DNA from: Aggregatimonas sangjinii
GTDB taxonomy: Bacteria > Bacteroidota > Bacteroidia > Flavobacteriales > Flavobacteriaceae
Length of the DNA stretch: 64,000 bases
Assembly: GCF_005943945.1 (NCBI RefSeq)
Contig: NZ_CP040710.1
Span: 186,001 to 250,000 of the forward strand
Direction of reading: 5' to 3'
Both the position numbers and the translations under genes were made by a program. The notes beneath the pieces are model-generated. The model did not search any database and was not told the origin of the DNA. It saw nothing but the letters and a program-made list of their open reading frames with translations. This document shows positions 55,550-64,000 of the stretch, piece after piece. Position 1 is the first letter of the stretch; every line of letters starts with the position of its first letter.

Positions 55550-56452
55550 TTAGGAATTTTCTTTTTGAATTTTTTCTACCGCTTTAATTCGGTCTGCAAA
55601 GAAACCACTTTTTTCCGGATATTTCAAACTTAAAATTTTGTAGGCCTGTAGGGCTTTTTTATACTTTTTTTGCTCTACGTATACCCGTGCCAAGGTTTCG
55701 GTCATGAGCTCATTTTGATTGATGTTGACCGACGATGAAATGTCTACTTTAGGACTGTCTTTAGTAGGCACGATTTTCGGATTTTCGGCGATGAACTTGT
55801 CGATCAATTCGAATTTTTTGTGCTTCAAAACATCTTCTTCCAACGGAAAGGAAATCGGTTCGAGATCATCTCCGCTTTTGTATTTGTCTTTTCGCTTTAT
55901 CGTTTTGAGTGAGGCCAGTTGCAACCATTCGCTAAAAGAATGCTTTTCTCTTTTGGTAAAGGGTAGGGGCTCGCCTATTTCCAGAGTTTCGTGTTCGGTG
56001 GTCGGCTGTGCGGTCTTTTTGGCTTCAAAAAGTTCTGGGTCCAAAATGGTCTCAGCGTCGGCAACGGTAAGCGGCAGGGGTTGGTCTTCGGTGGATGCCT
56101 CTACCGATTTAGTTATGGGTTTGACATCAGCTACGATTTCCTCGGAAGTCGTTTCTATTTCGGCCAAGGGAGTGGCCTTACCGGAAATACGGTCTGCAAT
56201 GTCGTTTTGTAGAAATTCTTCGGAAGTGATGTAATCGAATAAAATATCCCTATCGGTGGTATAGGCAGCGGCCAATTTCAGGGCATTGTTGTACTTGAAA
56301 CTATTCAAATTTCGAAGTCCCTTTAAATGAAGAGCCCGCGCAGCCTGAAAATAAGGATACTCGTTAAGGACATCTTCCAATTGATTGGTTTGCTCGGAGG
56401 AAACCACCTTATCGGGATGTTGCAAAAGATATGTAAAATCAGGTACGTTCAA
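55550..56452 (-). CDS. TPR-like protein of the miaB-secG operon
   Basis: 300 aa, no signal peptide. The N-terminal part (about 1-80) is helical with the motif VLNEYPYFQAARALHLKGL. The middle is acidic and low-complexity. The C-terminal part (about 245-300) has TPR-like helices (ETLARVYVEQKKYKKALQAYKILSLKYPEKS). This protein is conserved at this place in Flavobacteriia, between lptE and secG, but its function is not known; a role in envelope or secretion is inferred from position. Confidence 0.8.
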   Translation of the reverse strand: MNVPDFTYLLQHPDKVVSSEQTNQLEDVLNEYPYFQAARALHLKGLRNLNSFKYNNALKLAAAYTTDRDILFDYITSEEFLQNDIADRISGKATPLAEIETTSEEIVADVKPITKSVEASTEDQPLPLTVADAETILDPELFEAKKTAQPTTEHETLEIGEPLPFTKREKHSFSEWLQLASLKTIKRKDKYKSGDDLEPISFPLEEDVLKHKKFELIDKFIAENPKIVPTKDSPKVDISSSVNINQNELMTETLARVYVEQKKYKKALQAYKILSLKYPEKSGFFADRIKAVEKIQKENS

Positions 56453-56557
56453 ATTTCAAGTGTCAAATACAAATAAAAAATTCAAATTCAAGTTTTGCAT
56501 TATGGGTTAGGCGAGGAATGCCAGATTTTTTTTTCAATACTTTTCTAAAATCCAACA

Positions 56558-57079
56558 TTACCAATCCGCCAAGGAGGCATTAAAAATATCCTGTGTGATC
56601 CGCTCAAAGATGATTTCGTGTGCTTCCGACTTTACGGTGGCTAGCTGTAAGTTCGCATCATAATCGAAGAAGAAGGAAAACCGCTGGTCAAAATCGGCAT
56701 CTTCTTTTGTGTTGTTGTAAAAACGGACTTTCACTGCAATCGTCAATCTATTCTGCGCGGCGTTTTGATCGGCGGTAGCGGTCATGGGAGAAATTCGGTA
56801 TTCCACGATTTCTCCTTCGTACAATAAATCGGCATTGCCGTTGTTCACCAAGGTCAAGGTCGACTGATCCTGTATGCGGTCTTGCAAGGCCAAGGTGAAA
56901 TCGCGATCCATACCAGGTTCAAAAGTAGAACCTGGACTCTGGCTCGCATAGTTCTGAAAGTAGTTGACCTGAAAAGTTTCGGCCGTACCTACGTTACCGC
57001 CGGTAAAGTTGTACACACCGCATCCGCTTGCGAATAGGGCAAGTACTACGACTAGGATACTATTCTTACTAATATTCAA
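56558..57079 (-). CDS. lptE: LPS-assembly lipoprotein LptE
   Basis: 173 aa. Lipobox ASGC (Cys20); the mature part, which begins GVYNFTGG, fits the Bacteroidetes LptE family. With the LptD barrel it inserts lipopolysaccharide in the outer membrane. Sequence similarity to E. coli LptE is low, so the call rests on the family pattern (YNFTGG..., VNYFQN, DRIQDQSTLTLV, GEIVEYRISP) and on the operon with the sigma-54 activator and secG. Confidence 0.85.
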   Translation of the reverse strand: MNISKNSILVVVLALFASGCGVYNFTGGNVGTAETFQVNYFQNYASQSPGSTFEPGMDRDFTLALQDRIQDQSTLTLVNNGNADLLYEGEIVEYRISPMTATADQNAAQNRLTIAVKVRFYNNTKEDADFDQRFSFFFDYDANLQLATVKSEAHEIIFERITQDIFNASLADW

Positions 57080-57163
57080 ATTTTTTCGTTTATTTCAAAT
57101 ATCAAATTCAAATAGCCGAATTACAAATAAGAAATCGGCTTTTATCAAAACTTTAATACCGGA

Positions 57164-58438
57164 CTATAAATCGTACTGCTTTATTTTTCGATACAAGGTG
57201 CGTTCGGAAATGCCTAATTCTGCTGCAGCGGCCTTTCTTTTGCCTCTATTGCGATCGAGCGATTTTTTGATAAGTTCCACTTCCTTTTCCTGCAACGACA
57301 AGGTTTCCTCTTCTTCGATTTCCTCTGCGAAATGATACTTGTCCTCGGTTACGGGTGCTGAATAGGAAGGATTCTCCTGTCTTGATTCCGGCAGATGAAG
57401 CACCTCGAGCGCATCTTTTTCTTCTTCGTCCTGAGTGGTTTCGCCGTTGTCGCCGTAGATTTTTTGTATGAGTGTTTCGTTCTCTTCCTGAACCTTTTCG
57501 GTATCATTGTTCTTCAACAACTCCAACGTAAGCTTTTTTAAATCGTTCAGGTCACCTTTCATATCGAACAATACCTTATAAAGTATCTCCCTTTCATTGC
57601 TAAAGTCGCTCTCTTTGCTTTTTTGGCCAACCACCGCCGGAAGGTTAGAGCCACCAGTAGTGGGTAAGTAGCTGCTTAAGGCTGCTGAACTAATGATTCT
57701 GCTTTCCTCTAAGACTGAAATTTGCTCTGCGATATTTCGCAATTGGCGAATGTTTCCAGGCCAACGGTACTTTAATAATATCTGAACGGCATCGTCTTGC
57801 AGGCGAATGGTGGGCATTTTGTATTTCTGCCCGAAATCGGAGGCAAACTTTCGAAATAATAAATGAATATCCTCGGTACGTTCCCGTAATGGCGGGATGT
57901 TGATCTCAACGGTACTCAATCGATAATAAAGATCTTCACGGAATTTTTCTTTTTTGATGGCTTCGAACATATTCACGTTGGTGGCCGCTACGATTCGCAC
58001 ATCGGTTTTTTGGGTTTGCGAAGACCCCACTTTCAAAAATTCACCATTTTCAAGTACCCGCAACAGTCGCACTTGGGTGGTTAACGGCAACTCGCCCACT
58101 TCATCCAAGAAAATGGTTCCGCCATCGGCGACTTCAAAATAACCGCTACGGGTCTGCGTGGCACCGGTAAAAGCACCTTTCTCATGACCGAAAAGTTCAC
58201 TGTCGATCGTGCCTTCGGGAATCGCCCCGCAATTTACCGCAATATATTTCGCATGCTTTCTATGGGATAACGAATGTATGATTTTGGGAATGGATTCTTT
58301 TCCAACACCACTTTCACCCGTCACCAAGACCGAGATGTCGGTGGGTGCCACTTGGGTAGCCTTTTCTATTGCGCGGTTGAGTTTGGGATCGTTCCCGATA
58401 ATCTCAAACCGTTGTTTTATAGACTGTATGTTTTCCAT
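57164..58438 (-). CDS. Sigma-54-dependent transcriptional activator without receiver domain
   Basis: 424 aa. The AAA+ domain begins almost at the N-terminus: Walker A GESGVGKE (41-48), the sigma-54 contact loop GAFTGA (88-93), and Walker B GTIFLDE (107-113). A long acidic linker (about 270-380) leads to a Fis-type helix-turn-helix at the C-terminus (KAAAAELGISERTLYRKIKQ). It opens sigma-54 promoters. There is no receiver, GAF or PAS input domain, so control must come through the linker, a partner or its own amount. It is 7 bp after miaB. Confidence 0.93.
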   Translation of the reverse strand: MENIQSIKQRFEIIGNDPKLNRAIEKATQVAPTDISVLVTGESGVGKESIPKIIHSLSHRKHAKYIAVNCGAIPEGTIDSELFGHEKGAFTGATQTRSGYFEVADGGTIFLDEVGELPLTTQVRLLRVLENGEFLKVGSSQTQKTDVRIVAATNVNMFEAIKKEKFREDLYYRLSTVEINIPPLRERTEDIHLLFRKFASDFGQKYKMPTIRLQDDAVQILLKYRWPGNIRQLRNIAEQISVLEESRIISSAALSSYLPTTGGSNLPAVVGQKSKESDFSNEREILYKVLFDMKGDLNDLKKLTLELLKNNDTEKVQEENETLIQKIYGDNGETTQDEEEKDALEVLHLPESRQENPSYSAPVTEDKYHFAEEIEEEETLSLQEKEVELIKKSLDRNRGKRKAAAAELGISERTLYRKIKQYDL

Positions 58439-58445
58439 TTTCTCT

Positions 58446-59891
58446 CTAATTGTTCTCAGAATACCCCACGGCCTCCCCCATCAAGGTGGCAGAGGTACAA
58501 CTGGTCATTTTTACCATCACGAAATCGCCTACTTTATAGTGTTCCTTGGGAAAAACAGCCACTGTGTTTTGTGAATTGCGTCCCTTCCAATGGGTATCCG
58601 ACTTCTTGGATAGGCCCTCAATCAGGATTTCCTGCGTTTTCCCTACGTGCTGTTCGGTCCGGTATTGACAGTGTTCACGCTGCAATGCGATAATTTCGGC
58701 CAAGCGTCTTTTTTTGGTTTCCAGGGGTACGTCGTCTTTCAGTTTTCGAGCGGCCATTGTACCCGGTCGTTCGGAGTACGCATACATAAATCCGTAGTCG
58801 TACTTTACATACTCCAACAAAGACAGGGTATCCTGATGATCTTCTTCCGTTTCGGTCGGAAAACCGCTGATCATGTCTTGGGAGATGGCACAATCTGGAA
58901 TGATCTTGCGAATATTATCGATCAATTCAAAATATTCTTCCCTGGTATGCAAACGGTTCATTTTCTTCAAAATCCTATTGCTGCCGCTCTGCACCGGTAA
59001 ATGAATATAGTTGGGAATGTTATCATTTTTGGCCATGACATGAATTACATCCAAGGTCATATCCTGTGGATTGGAAGTGGAAAACCGAAAGCGCATTTTA
59101 GGTTGGGCCTGCGCCGCCATTTCCAGCAATTGTGCAAAGTCGACAGCCGTGGCTTTTTGCATTTCGGAGGCTTTTTCGAACCCCTTTTTCAATCCGCCGC
59201 CGTACCATAGGTAGCTATCAACATTCTGACCAAGTAAGGTAACTTCCTTGAAACCCTTATCCCACAACTCGTTGATTTCATTAATAATCGACTGTGGTTC
59301 CCGACTGCGTTCCCTTCCTCTGGTAAAAGGCACAACGCAAAAGGTGCACATATTGTCGCAACCCCGGGTGATCGACACAAATGCCGTTACCCCATTGCTG
59401 TTCAGGCGAACGGGTGCGACATCGCCATAGGTTTCTTCTTTCGAAAGGATGACGTTTACCGCATTTCGCCCTTCGTCTATTTCTTGAATTAGATTGGGAA
59501 GGTCTTTATAGGCATCCGGCCCTACGACCATGTCTACGATTTTTTCTTCTTCCAGTAATTGGCTTTTGAGTCGCTCGGCCATACAGCCCAAAACGCCGAC
59601 TTTCATATGCGGTCTTTCTTTTTTGATGGCGTTGAACTTCTCTAAGCGCTTGCGAACGGTAAGTTCTGCCTTCTCCCGGATAGAGCAGGTGTTGACCAGC
59701 ACCAAATCGGCTTCTTCGAGCCGTTCCGTAGTGTTGAAACCTTCGGTGGCCAAGATGGACGCCACGATTTCGCTATCGGAAAAATTCATTTGGCAGCCAT
59801 AGCTCTCAATATAGAGTTTACGCGTATTCTTTGCGTTTTTCGCTATCGAGAGCGAAGAGCCCTGAACCGATTCGTCTATAATTTTTTCCAT
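58446..59891 (-). CDS. miaB: tRNA-2-methylthio-N6-dimethylallyladenosine synthase MiaB
   Basis: 481 aa. Radical-SAM methylthiotransferase that adds the 2-methylthio group to i6A37 in tRNA. The N-terminal MTTase domain holds Cys33 (YGCQMN), Cys69 and Cys103. The radical-SAM cluster is Cys178, Cys182 and Cys185 ([10 protein letters not shown]), and a C-terminal TRAM domain follows (about 410-475). First gene of the operon that ends with secG. Confidence 0.96.
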   Translation of the reverse strand: MEKIIDESVQGSSLSIAKNAKNTRKLYIESYGCQMNFSDSEIVASILATEGFNTTERLEEADLVLVNTCSIREKAELTVRKRLEKFNAIKKERPHMKVGVLGCMAERLKSQLLEEEKIVDMVVGPDAYKDLPNLIQEIDEGRNAVNVILSKEETYGDVAPVRLNSNGVTAFVSITRGCDNMCTFCVVPFTRGRERSREPQSIINEINELWDKGFKEVTLLGQNVDSYLWYGGGLKKGFEKASEMQKATAVDFAQLLEMAAQAQPKMRFRFSTSNPQDMTLDVIHVMAKNDNIPNYIHLPVQSGSNRILKKMNRLHTREEYFELIDNIRKIIPDCAISQDMISGFPTETEEDHQDTLSLLEYVKYDYGFMYAYSERPGTMAARKLKDDVPLETKKRRLAEIIALQREHCQYRTEQHVGKTQEILIEGLSKKSDTHWKGRNSQNTVAVFPKEHYKVGDFVMVKMTSCTSATLMGEAVGYSENN

Positions 59892-59927
59892 TTTGTACCT
59901 ATCGCATTAGGGGAAGGCAAAGATAGC

Positions 59928-59960
59928 ACTAAATACAGGTTTGTGACAAATTGACAGGCA
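59928..59960 (-). promoter_or_regulatory. Promoter of the miaB-secG operon
   Basis: The minus strand has TTTG (59960-59957), a 21-bp spacer and TATCTTTG (59935-59928). This is a complete match to the Bacteroidetes primary-sigma consensus TTTG-N19..21-TAnnTTTG. The expected leader is about 30 nt before the ATG at 59891. It is the best promoter in the window. Confidence 0.75.
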
Positions 59961-60111
59961 AAAATTAACCGTAATTGGGAATGATATTCTAACTCATTTG
60001 CAAGTGCATTTGAAAATCGATTAGTTATTTTACAGCGGTTTTCGCGCAATCAGGCTGATATGCAAAACTAACCCAAAACAATACCATGCCCAATCAGCAT
60101 TTATAGCAGTG

Positions 60112-60119
60112 TACCTTTG
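60112..60119 (+). promoter_or_regulatory. -7 promoter candidate (TACCTTTG) of the LVIVD gene
   Basis: Perfect TAnnTTTG on the plus strand, 114 bp before the ATG at 60234; no -33 box at the usual distance. The rest of the 342-bp spacer 59892-60233 is AT-rich. Apart from this box and the miaB promoter I see no gene or stable hairpin in it. Confidence 0.35.
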
Positions 60120-60233
60120 TCTTTCCGGTTGGCGCGATTCCTTTTCACATCGAAATATTAAAATTTTCTTGCTCGAACGCAACTATTAGGTATTTTGCTC
60201 ATCTTTAGGGTGTAACCAATAAATACTCCTCAA

Positions 60234-61508
60234 ATGAAACTCAAGATGCTTTTTTGCGTTTTCGTCGCCTGTTTCTATCTTCTATCTTGCGACGACCAAG
60301 ACGATAAATACGGTAATTACCTTGTGGCCACTCCGCTAACGATGAACCTGTCGGAATTTAAGGATGATGCGATTGCAGTAACCGATCCCGTACCTATCGA
60401 AGTTTCAGGGAAAATATACGCCTATGGCAATTATATTTTCGTGAACGATGTCAATCGTGGTTTTCACGTACTCGATAATACCGATGCCACCGCCCCCAAG
60501 AATATCGCCTTTATTAAATTGGAAGGCAATTACGATATCTCGATTAAGAACAATAGGCTTTATGCCGATAGTTATGGCGATTTGGTGGTGATGGATATCT
60601 CGGACATTGACAACATTCAGATGATAACAAGGGTCGACAATGCCATTTACGACGATTATGGATATACCTTTCCGACCTACGTAGAATGGCCTCAAGCAGA
60701 TTTTTATGAATATGGTGATCTTGATTATGCCACCGATGCCATCATCGGGTGGGAAGTACGTACCGAAAAGAGGTTGATTTCCGAGTTTGAAGAACGGTCT
60801 AATAATGCGACCTTGGATAATTTCGCCGTCAATAGTGCGGAATCGGGTGCGCCTTCTACCGGCCAAGGGGGTTCTTTGGCCCGCTTTAAAATAGTCGACG
60901 AGTATCTCTATGCAGTAGACTATAGTAGCATAAATATTTTTGATATTTCGGATTTGAACAATCCACAGACCCTAGAGAAGGTTTGGGCCAACGGCACCAT
61001 TGAAACCATCTTCAATCAGGGCGATCTACTTTTCTTGGGCGGTACCCAGGGCATGTATATTTATGATATCTCTACACCGGCCACACCTACCTTTGTTTCG
61101 GAATTTCGACATGGCACTGCTTGTGATCCTGTTGTCGTAGATGGGGACTATGCCTACGTTACCCTTCGCGGGGGCAATGTCTGTGGGGGCACCGAAAGCG
61201 GATTGTACGTAGTGGATATCTCAACTCTGGAAACCCCCGAATTGAAGACCTTCTATGCCATGAGCGAACCCTATGGTCTCGGCTTCAAGGGAGATAGGCT
61301 TTTTGTCTGCGATGGCAGCAATGGGTTGAAGGTGTTCAATAAAGCGCTGTCGCCGAACCTCATACAAATCAATCATTTTAAGGATATAAATACCTACGAT
61401 GTGATACCCTTACCAAACTCACTTTTGATGATCGGGGACAAGGTGCTCCATCAATACGAGTACACTCAGGATAACATTCGTCTGCTCAGCAGCTTTCAAC
61501 TGGATTAA
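60234..61508 (+). CDS. LVIVD-repeat lipoprotein
   Basis: 424 aa. Lipobox LLSC (Cys19), followed by a beta-propeller made of LVIVD-type units such as LVVMDISDIDN (about 121-131), INIFDISDLNNPQ, MYIYDISTPATPT and LYVVDISTLETPE. Such lipoproteins are common on Bacteroidetes surfaces; the ligand is unknown. The gene has an upstream -7 candidate and converges on the BNR gene with 49 bp between stops; no terminator was recognised there. Confidence 0.85.
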   Translation: MKLKMLFCVFVACFYLLSCDDQDDKYGNYLVATPLTMNLSEFKDDAIAVTDPVPIEVSGKIYAYGNYIFVNDVNRGFHVLDNTDATAPKNIAFIKLEGNYDISIKNNRLYADSYGDLVVMDISDIDNIQMITRVDNAIYDDYGYTFPTYVEWPQADFYEYGDLDYATDAIIGWEVRTEKRLISEFEERSNNATLDNFAVNSAESGAPSTGQGGSLARFKIVDEYLYAVDYSSINIFDISDLNNPQTLEKVWANGTIETIFNQGDLLFLGGTQGMYIYDISTPATPTFVSEFRHGTACDPVVVDGDYAYVTLRGGNVCGGTESGLYVVDISTLETPELKTFYAMSEPYGLGFKGDRLFVCDGSNGLKVFNKALSPNLIQINHFKDINTYDVIPLPNSLLMIGDKVLHQYEYTQDNIRLLSSFQLD

Positions 61509-61557
61509 GATGTGGTCTTAAAGTATGCATACGCTCTTCGTAAGTATCGGGCGAGAA

Positions 61558-64000
61558 CTATTCCAAGGATATCATTTTGATTTTGTTTTCCGTAACTTGA
61601 TTATTGATGGTGTCGATATATTCCTGCATTAAAGCATTTAGTGCGTTAATTTCGGTATCCAATTCTTTGGTAATCTCCGCGAAGAATTCCAGCGCCTGAT
61701 CGGTCGGTGGGTAATCGCCTCGTTGCGAATCGGCCATTAAAAAAGCAAGGCGATTGTTGATTCGTATACCGTAATTCAAGGGGTCTTGCCGGCTTTGGTT
61801 TTTGGTCATATGAATGTTGTTCTCTATTACATCGATTTTCGTTTCGAACGCTTTGATAAGGTCCTGAAGTTGTTGATGATCTTTCGATTTTCTTTTGAGA
61901 TAGTCCAAATCTTTCTTTACCGTTCTGATTTCGGTGATGGCGTTGTTGGCACGGCTCACTTGGTCGCGAACGGCCATAAGAAAATCGAATTGCTTTTTGA
62001 AGTCCATTTCCGTGTTGGGCAGTCTGGGGTCTTTTAAAACCGAAAAAGTTTCTTCCAATACCTCGCCATTATAGGTCATTCTCACCTTATAGTCGCCAGG
62101 TATCGCCTTAGGGCCAACATTGGGCGACGAGTAAAAAACCATCCCTTCGAAAGTCTGATAGCCCGGATACCTCATATTCCAGATAAGCCGATTTCCACCT
62201 GAGGTTACTTTTAAAGGTTTCTCGGCCTCCGGGTCCAATTTGTTTTCCTTGGCAGTGGTAGCGAATTTTTGGATGGGTGTCCCGTCCATTTCGAGAATTT
62301 CAATCCGCACGGTATCGGTTTTCTTGCTGTCTTTTATGTAATAATTTATAATGGCCCCGTTAGGATGGTTTTGCCCGTAAAGTTTCGTGTTCGGTTCTCC
62401 CCTTCCATCGGATTGTTGCATGCGATAGGCCCGATCTGGTTTGAATAGATGAAAGTCCTTCCCGGCCATTTTCGATGAAAGCTGATGTAATGGCGTTAGG
62501 TCATCTATCATCCAAAAACTACGACCATGGGTCGCAGCGATCAAGTCGTTGTCCCGTACCTCAAGATCTCGAATGGCGGTTATGGGCAAATTCAGTTGAA
62601 AAGACGACCAATTGGCCCCATCGTCAAAAGAGACGTACATGCCCCATTCGGTTCCGGCGTATAAAAGTCCTTCCCTGGTCTTGTCGGAGCGGATGGCGCG
62701 GGTGTAGTGGTTTTTTGCTATTCCAGAAGTGATGACTTTCCATGTTTTTCCATAATCGGCGGTTTTATATATGTATGGTGTATAATCGCCGAATTTGTAG
62801 GAGGTCGCCGCGACATAGGCCGTTCCTTTTTGAAATGGGCTGGGGTCGATGCAGTTGATCATGTTCAATTTCGGGCTCATAGCGGCGGGGGGTGTGATGT
62901 CTTCCCAGTTGGCACCATTGTCACGGGTAATGTGAATGAGGCCATCATCGCTACCTACCCAAATGACACCTTCTTCCAGTGGCGATTCATTGATGGCAAA
63001 GAGGTTCGAGTAGAATTCCGCTCCAGTATTGTCCTGGGTAATCGGGCCGCCCGAAGACTTTATGGTTTCCGGAAGACCGCGTGTCAGGTCCGGTGAAATG
63101 GTCTTCCAAGTCTGTCCTTCATTGGTAGTGGCATGCAGGAAGTTCGATCCGGCATACAGGGTGTTCTGATCGTGAATGCTAAATTTTACGGGGAAATTCC
63201 AATTAAAGCGGTATTTCATGACTTCGGCTCCCGAGCCTGCGGGATTATCGGGCCAAATGTTGATGGAACGGGTTTGGTCGATGCTGTGATCGGTGCGCAT
63301 CATATATCCTTTATAGGTGCCTCCGTACACAATATCCGTATTCTTTGGATCGGGAGCCAAGTGCGCACTTTCGCCACCCGCGGTAGGTTCCCAATCGCGT
63401 TCTGTAATAGTGGCTCCCGAGCTACGACTTTTTATGCGCACGGTACTATTGTCTTGTTGCGCCCCGTAAATGCGATACGGAAATGTATTATCGGTCACGA
63501 TTCTGTAGAACTGGGCGGTTGGCTGATTGTAATAGGTAGACCAATTGTTACCACCGTCATTCGAGATTTGGGCCCCGCCATCATCGGCGATGACCATGCG
63601 CTTATTGTTTTCCGGGTCTATCCAAAGGTCGTGGTGGTCTCCATGGGGCGCATTCTTTAATTCGAAAGTTTTGCCACCGTCGGTCGAAACCCCGTAACTC
63701 ACGTTCATTACATAGAGCTTGTCTTTGTTTTGGGTATCGGCATAAATGCGCGTATAGTACCAAGCTCGCTGTCGCAGCGCTCTGTTTTCATTTATTTTTT
63801 CCCAAGTCTTTCCGGCATCATCGGAGCGATAGAGTCCGCCGGCCTCTGCCTCTATCAAGGCCCAGACCCTATTGGAGTCTACCGGCGATACGCTTATGCC
63901 CACTATGCCCCATGGTCCTCCGGGCAATCCGGGAAGTTTCGAAATATCGGTCCATGAGTCGCCAGCATCCGTGCTTTTAAACAGTTTACTGCCCGGGCCG
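61558..64000 (-). CDS. BNR/VPS10 (sortilin-like) beta-propeller protein, 5' end outside the window
   Basis: At least 813 codons; the frame stays open to the right edge (LFKSTDAGDSWTDISKLP), so the N-terminus and signal peptide lie beyond 64000. The TTG at 63927 is only an internal codon. Asp-box (BNR) motifs SxDxGxxW recur: DAGDSWTDI, DDAGKTWEKI, DGGNNWS, DNGANWEDI, DYGKTWKVI and DDGANWSSF. After the propeller (to about residue 480 of the visible part) comes a beta-sandwich linker and a helical C-terminal segment (about 650-780). In Bacteroidetes such proteins of about 1000 aa are annotated as VPS10/sortilin-like or as glycosyl hydrolases; catalytic activity is unproven. Confidence 0.85.
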   Translation of the reverse strand, partial: GPGSKLFKSTDAGDSWTDISKLPGLPGGPWGIVGISVSPVDSNRVWALIEAEAGGLYRSDDAGKTWEKINENRALRQRAWYYTRIYADTQNKDKLYVMNVSYGVSTDGGKTFELKNAPHGDHHDLWIDPENNKRMVIADDGGAQISNDGGNNWSTYYNQPTAQFYRIVTDNTFPYRIYGAQQDNSTVRIKSRSSGATITERDWEPTAGGESAHLAPDPKNTDIVYGGTYKGYMMRTDHSIDQTRSINIWPDNPAGSGAEVMKYRFNWNFPVKFSIHDQNTLYAGSNFLHATTNEGQTWKTISPDLTRGLPETIKSSGGPITQDNTGAEFYSNLFAINESPLEEGVIWVGSDDGLIHITRDNGANWEDITPPAAMSPKLNMINCIDPSPFQKGTAYVAATSYKFGDYTPYIYKTADYGKTWKVITSGIAKNHYTRAIRSDKTREGLLYAGTEWGMYVSFDDGANWSSFQLNLPITAIRDLEVRDNDLIAATHGRSFWMIDDLTPLHQLSSKMAGKDFHLFKPDRAYRMQQSDGRGEPNTKLYGQNHPNGAIINYYIKDSKKTDTVRIEILEMDGTPIQKFATTAKENKLDPEAEKPLKVTSGGNRLIWNMRYPGYQTFEGMVFYSSPNVGPKAIPGDYKVRMTYNGEVLEETFSVLKDPRLPNTEMDFKKQFDFLMAVRDQVSRANNAITEIRTVKKDLDYLKRKSKDHQQLQDLIKAFETKIDVIENNIHMTKNQSRQDPLNYGIRINNRLAFLMADSQRGDYPPTDQALEFFAEITKELDTEINALNALMQEYIDTINNQVTENKIKMISLE

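Noticed and set aside
63925-63927. Start of the BNR protein at the TTG at 63927
   Set aside because: The frame is open up to the window edge and encodes another Asp-box upstream, so this is an internal Leu codon.

Overview
The window is a chromosomal segment of a Bacteroidota bacterium, almost certainly a (probably marine) member of Flavobacteriaceae. The evidence is a type IX secretion C-terminal sorting domain, many lipoproteins with a Cys lipobox, a TonB-dependent receptor with a carboxypeptidase-like N-terminal domain, DPP-IV, LVIVD and BNR proteins typical of the phylum, and several promoter -7 boxes of the form TAnnTTTG. The genus cannot be fixed from sequence alone. No tRNA, rRNA, CRISPR array, insertion sequence or phage gene was seen.

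Layout. 80-12367: class II HMG-CoA reductase (-), then dpp4 and a POT peptide transporter (+), then minus-strand genes comEC - NlpC/P60 lipoprotein and surE - small membrane protein - lpxB - DUF885 lipoprotein. 12543-19729: Prc-type protease (+), ECF sigma factor with a four-helix membrane partner (-), msrB - msrA - pectate-lyase-like protein (-), secreted DNA/RNA endonuclease (+). 19746-27221: the cell-elongation cluster purH, mreB, mreC, mreD, mrdA (PBP2), rodA, all on the minus strand. 27339-29374: a free-Met-sulfoxide-reductase-like GAF protein, a possible broken small gene, and an unknown lipoprotein.

29628-44604 is the main accessory block, a one-strand copper/heavy-metal island: HYC_CC_PP protein, CusA-type RND pump, TolC-type channel, DUF3347 lipoprotein, YraQ-type permease, a lipoprotein of acetolactate-decarboxylase type, a CopA-type P-ATPase with three metal-binding modules, a CusB-type adaptor, a TonB-dependent receptor and a secreted HMA protein. 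Together these could move Cu/Ag from cytoplasm (CopA) and periplasm (CusABC) to the outside, while the exported small proteins bind metal on the way. 44680-50361 holds a T9SS-secreted propeller protein, a split YeeE/YedE sulfur transporter, an outer-membrane barrel and a DUF3179 protein.

50506-59891 (-): an unknown secreted protein, then groES-groEL downstream of a conserved envelope operon miaB - sigma-54 activator - lptE - TPR-like protein - secG. 60234-64000: an LVIVD-repeat lipoprotein and the C-terminal part of a BNR/VPS10-type protein running off the right edge.

Most noteworthy: the decarboxylase-fold lipoprotein inside the copper island, which keeps the His-x-His...His metal site but seems to lack the catalytic Arg; a perfect palindromic element inserted in frame inside copA; a mosaic of ATTCCC-N8-GGGAAT palindromes that separates groES from groEL; a terminator between mreB and mreCD; and a short, apparently frameshifted ORF that ends just before a strong terminator at 28041-28072.
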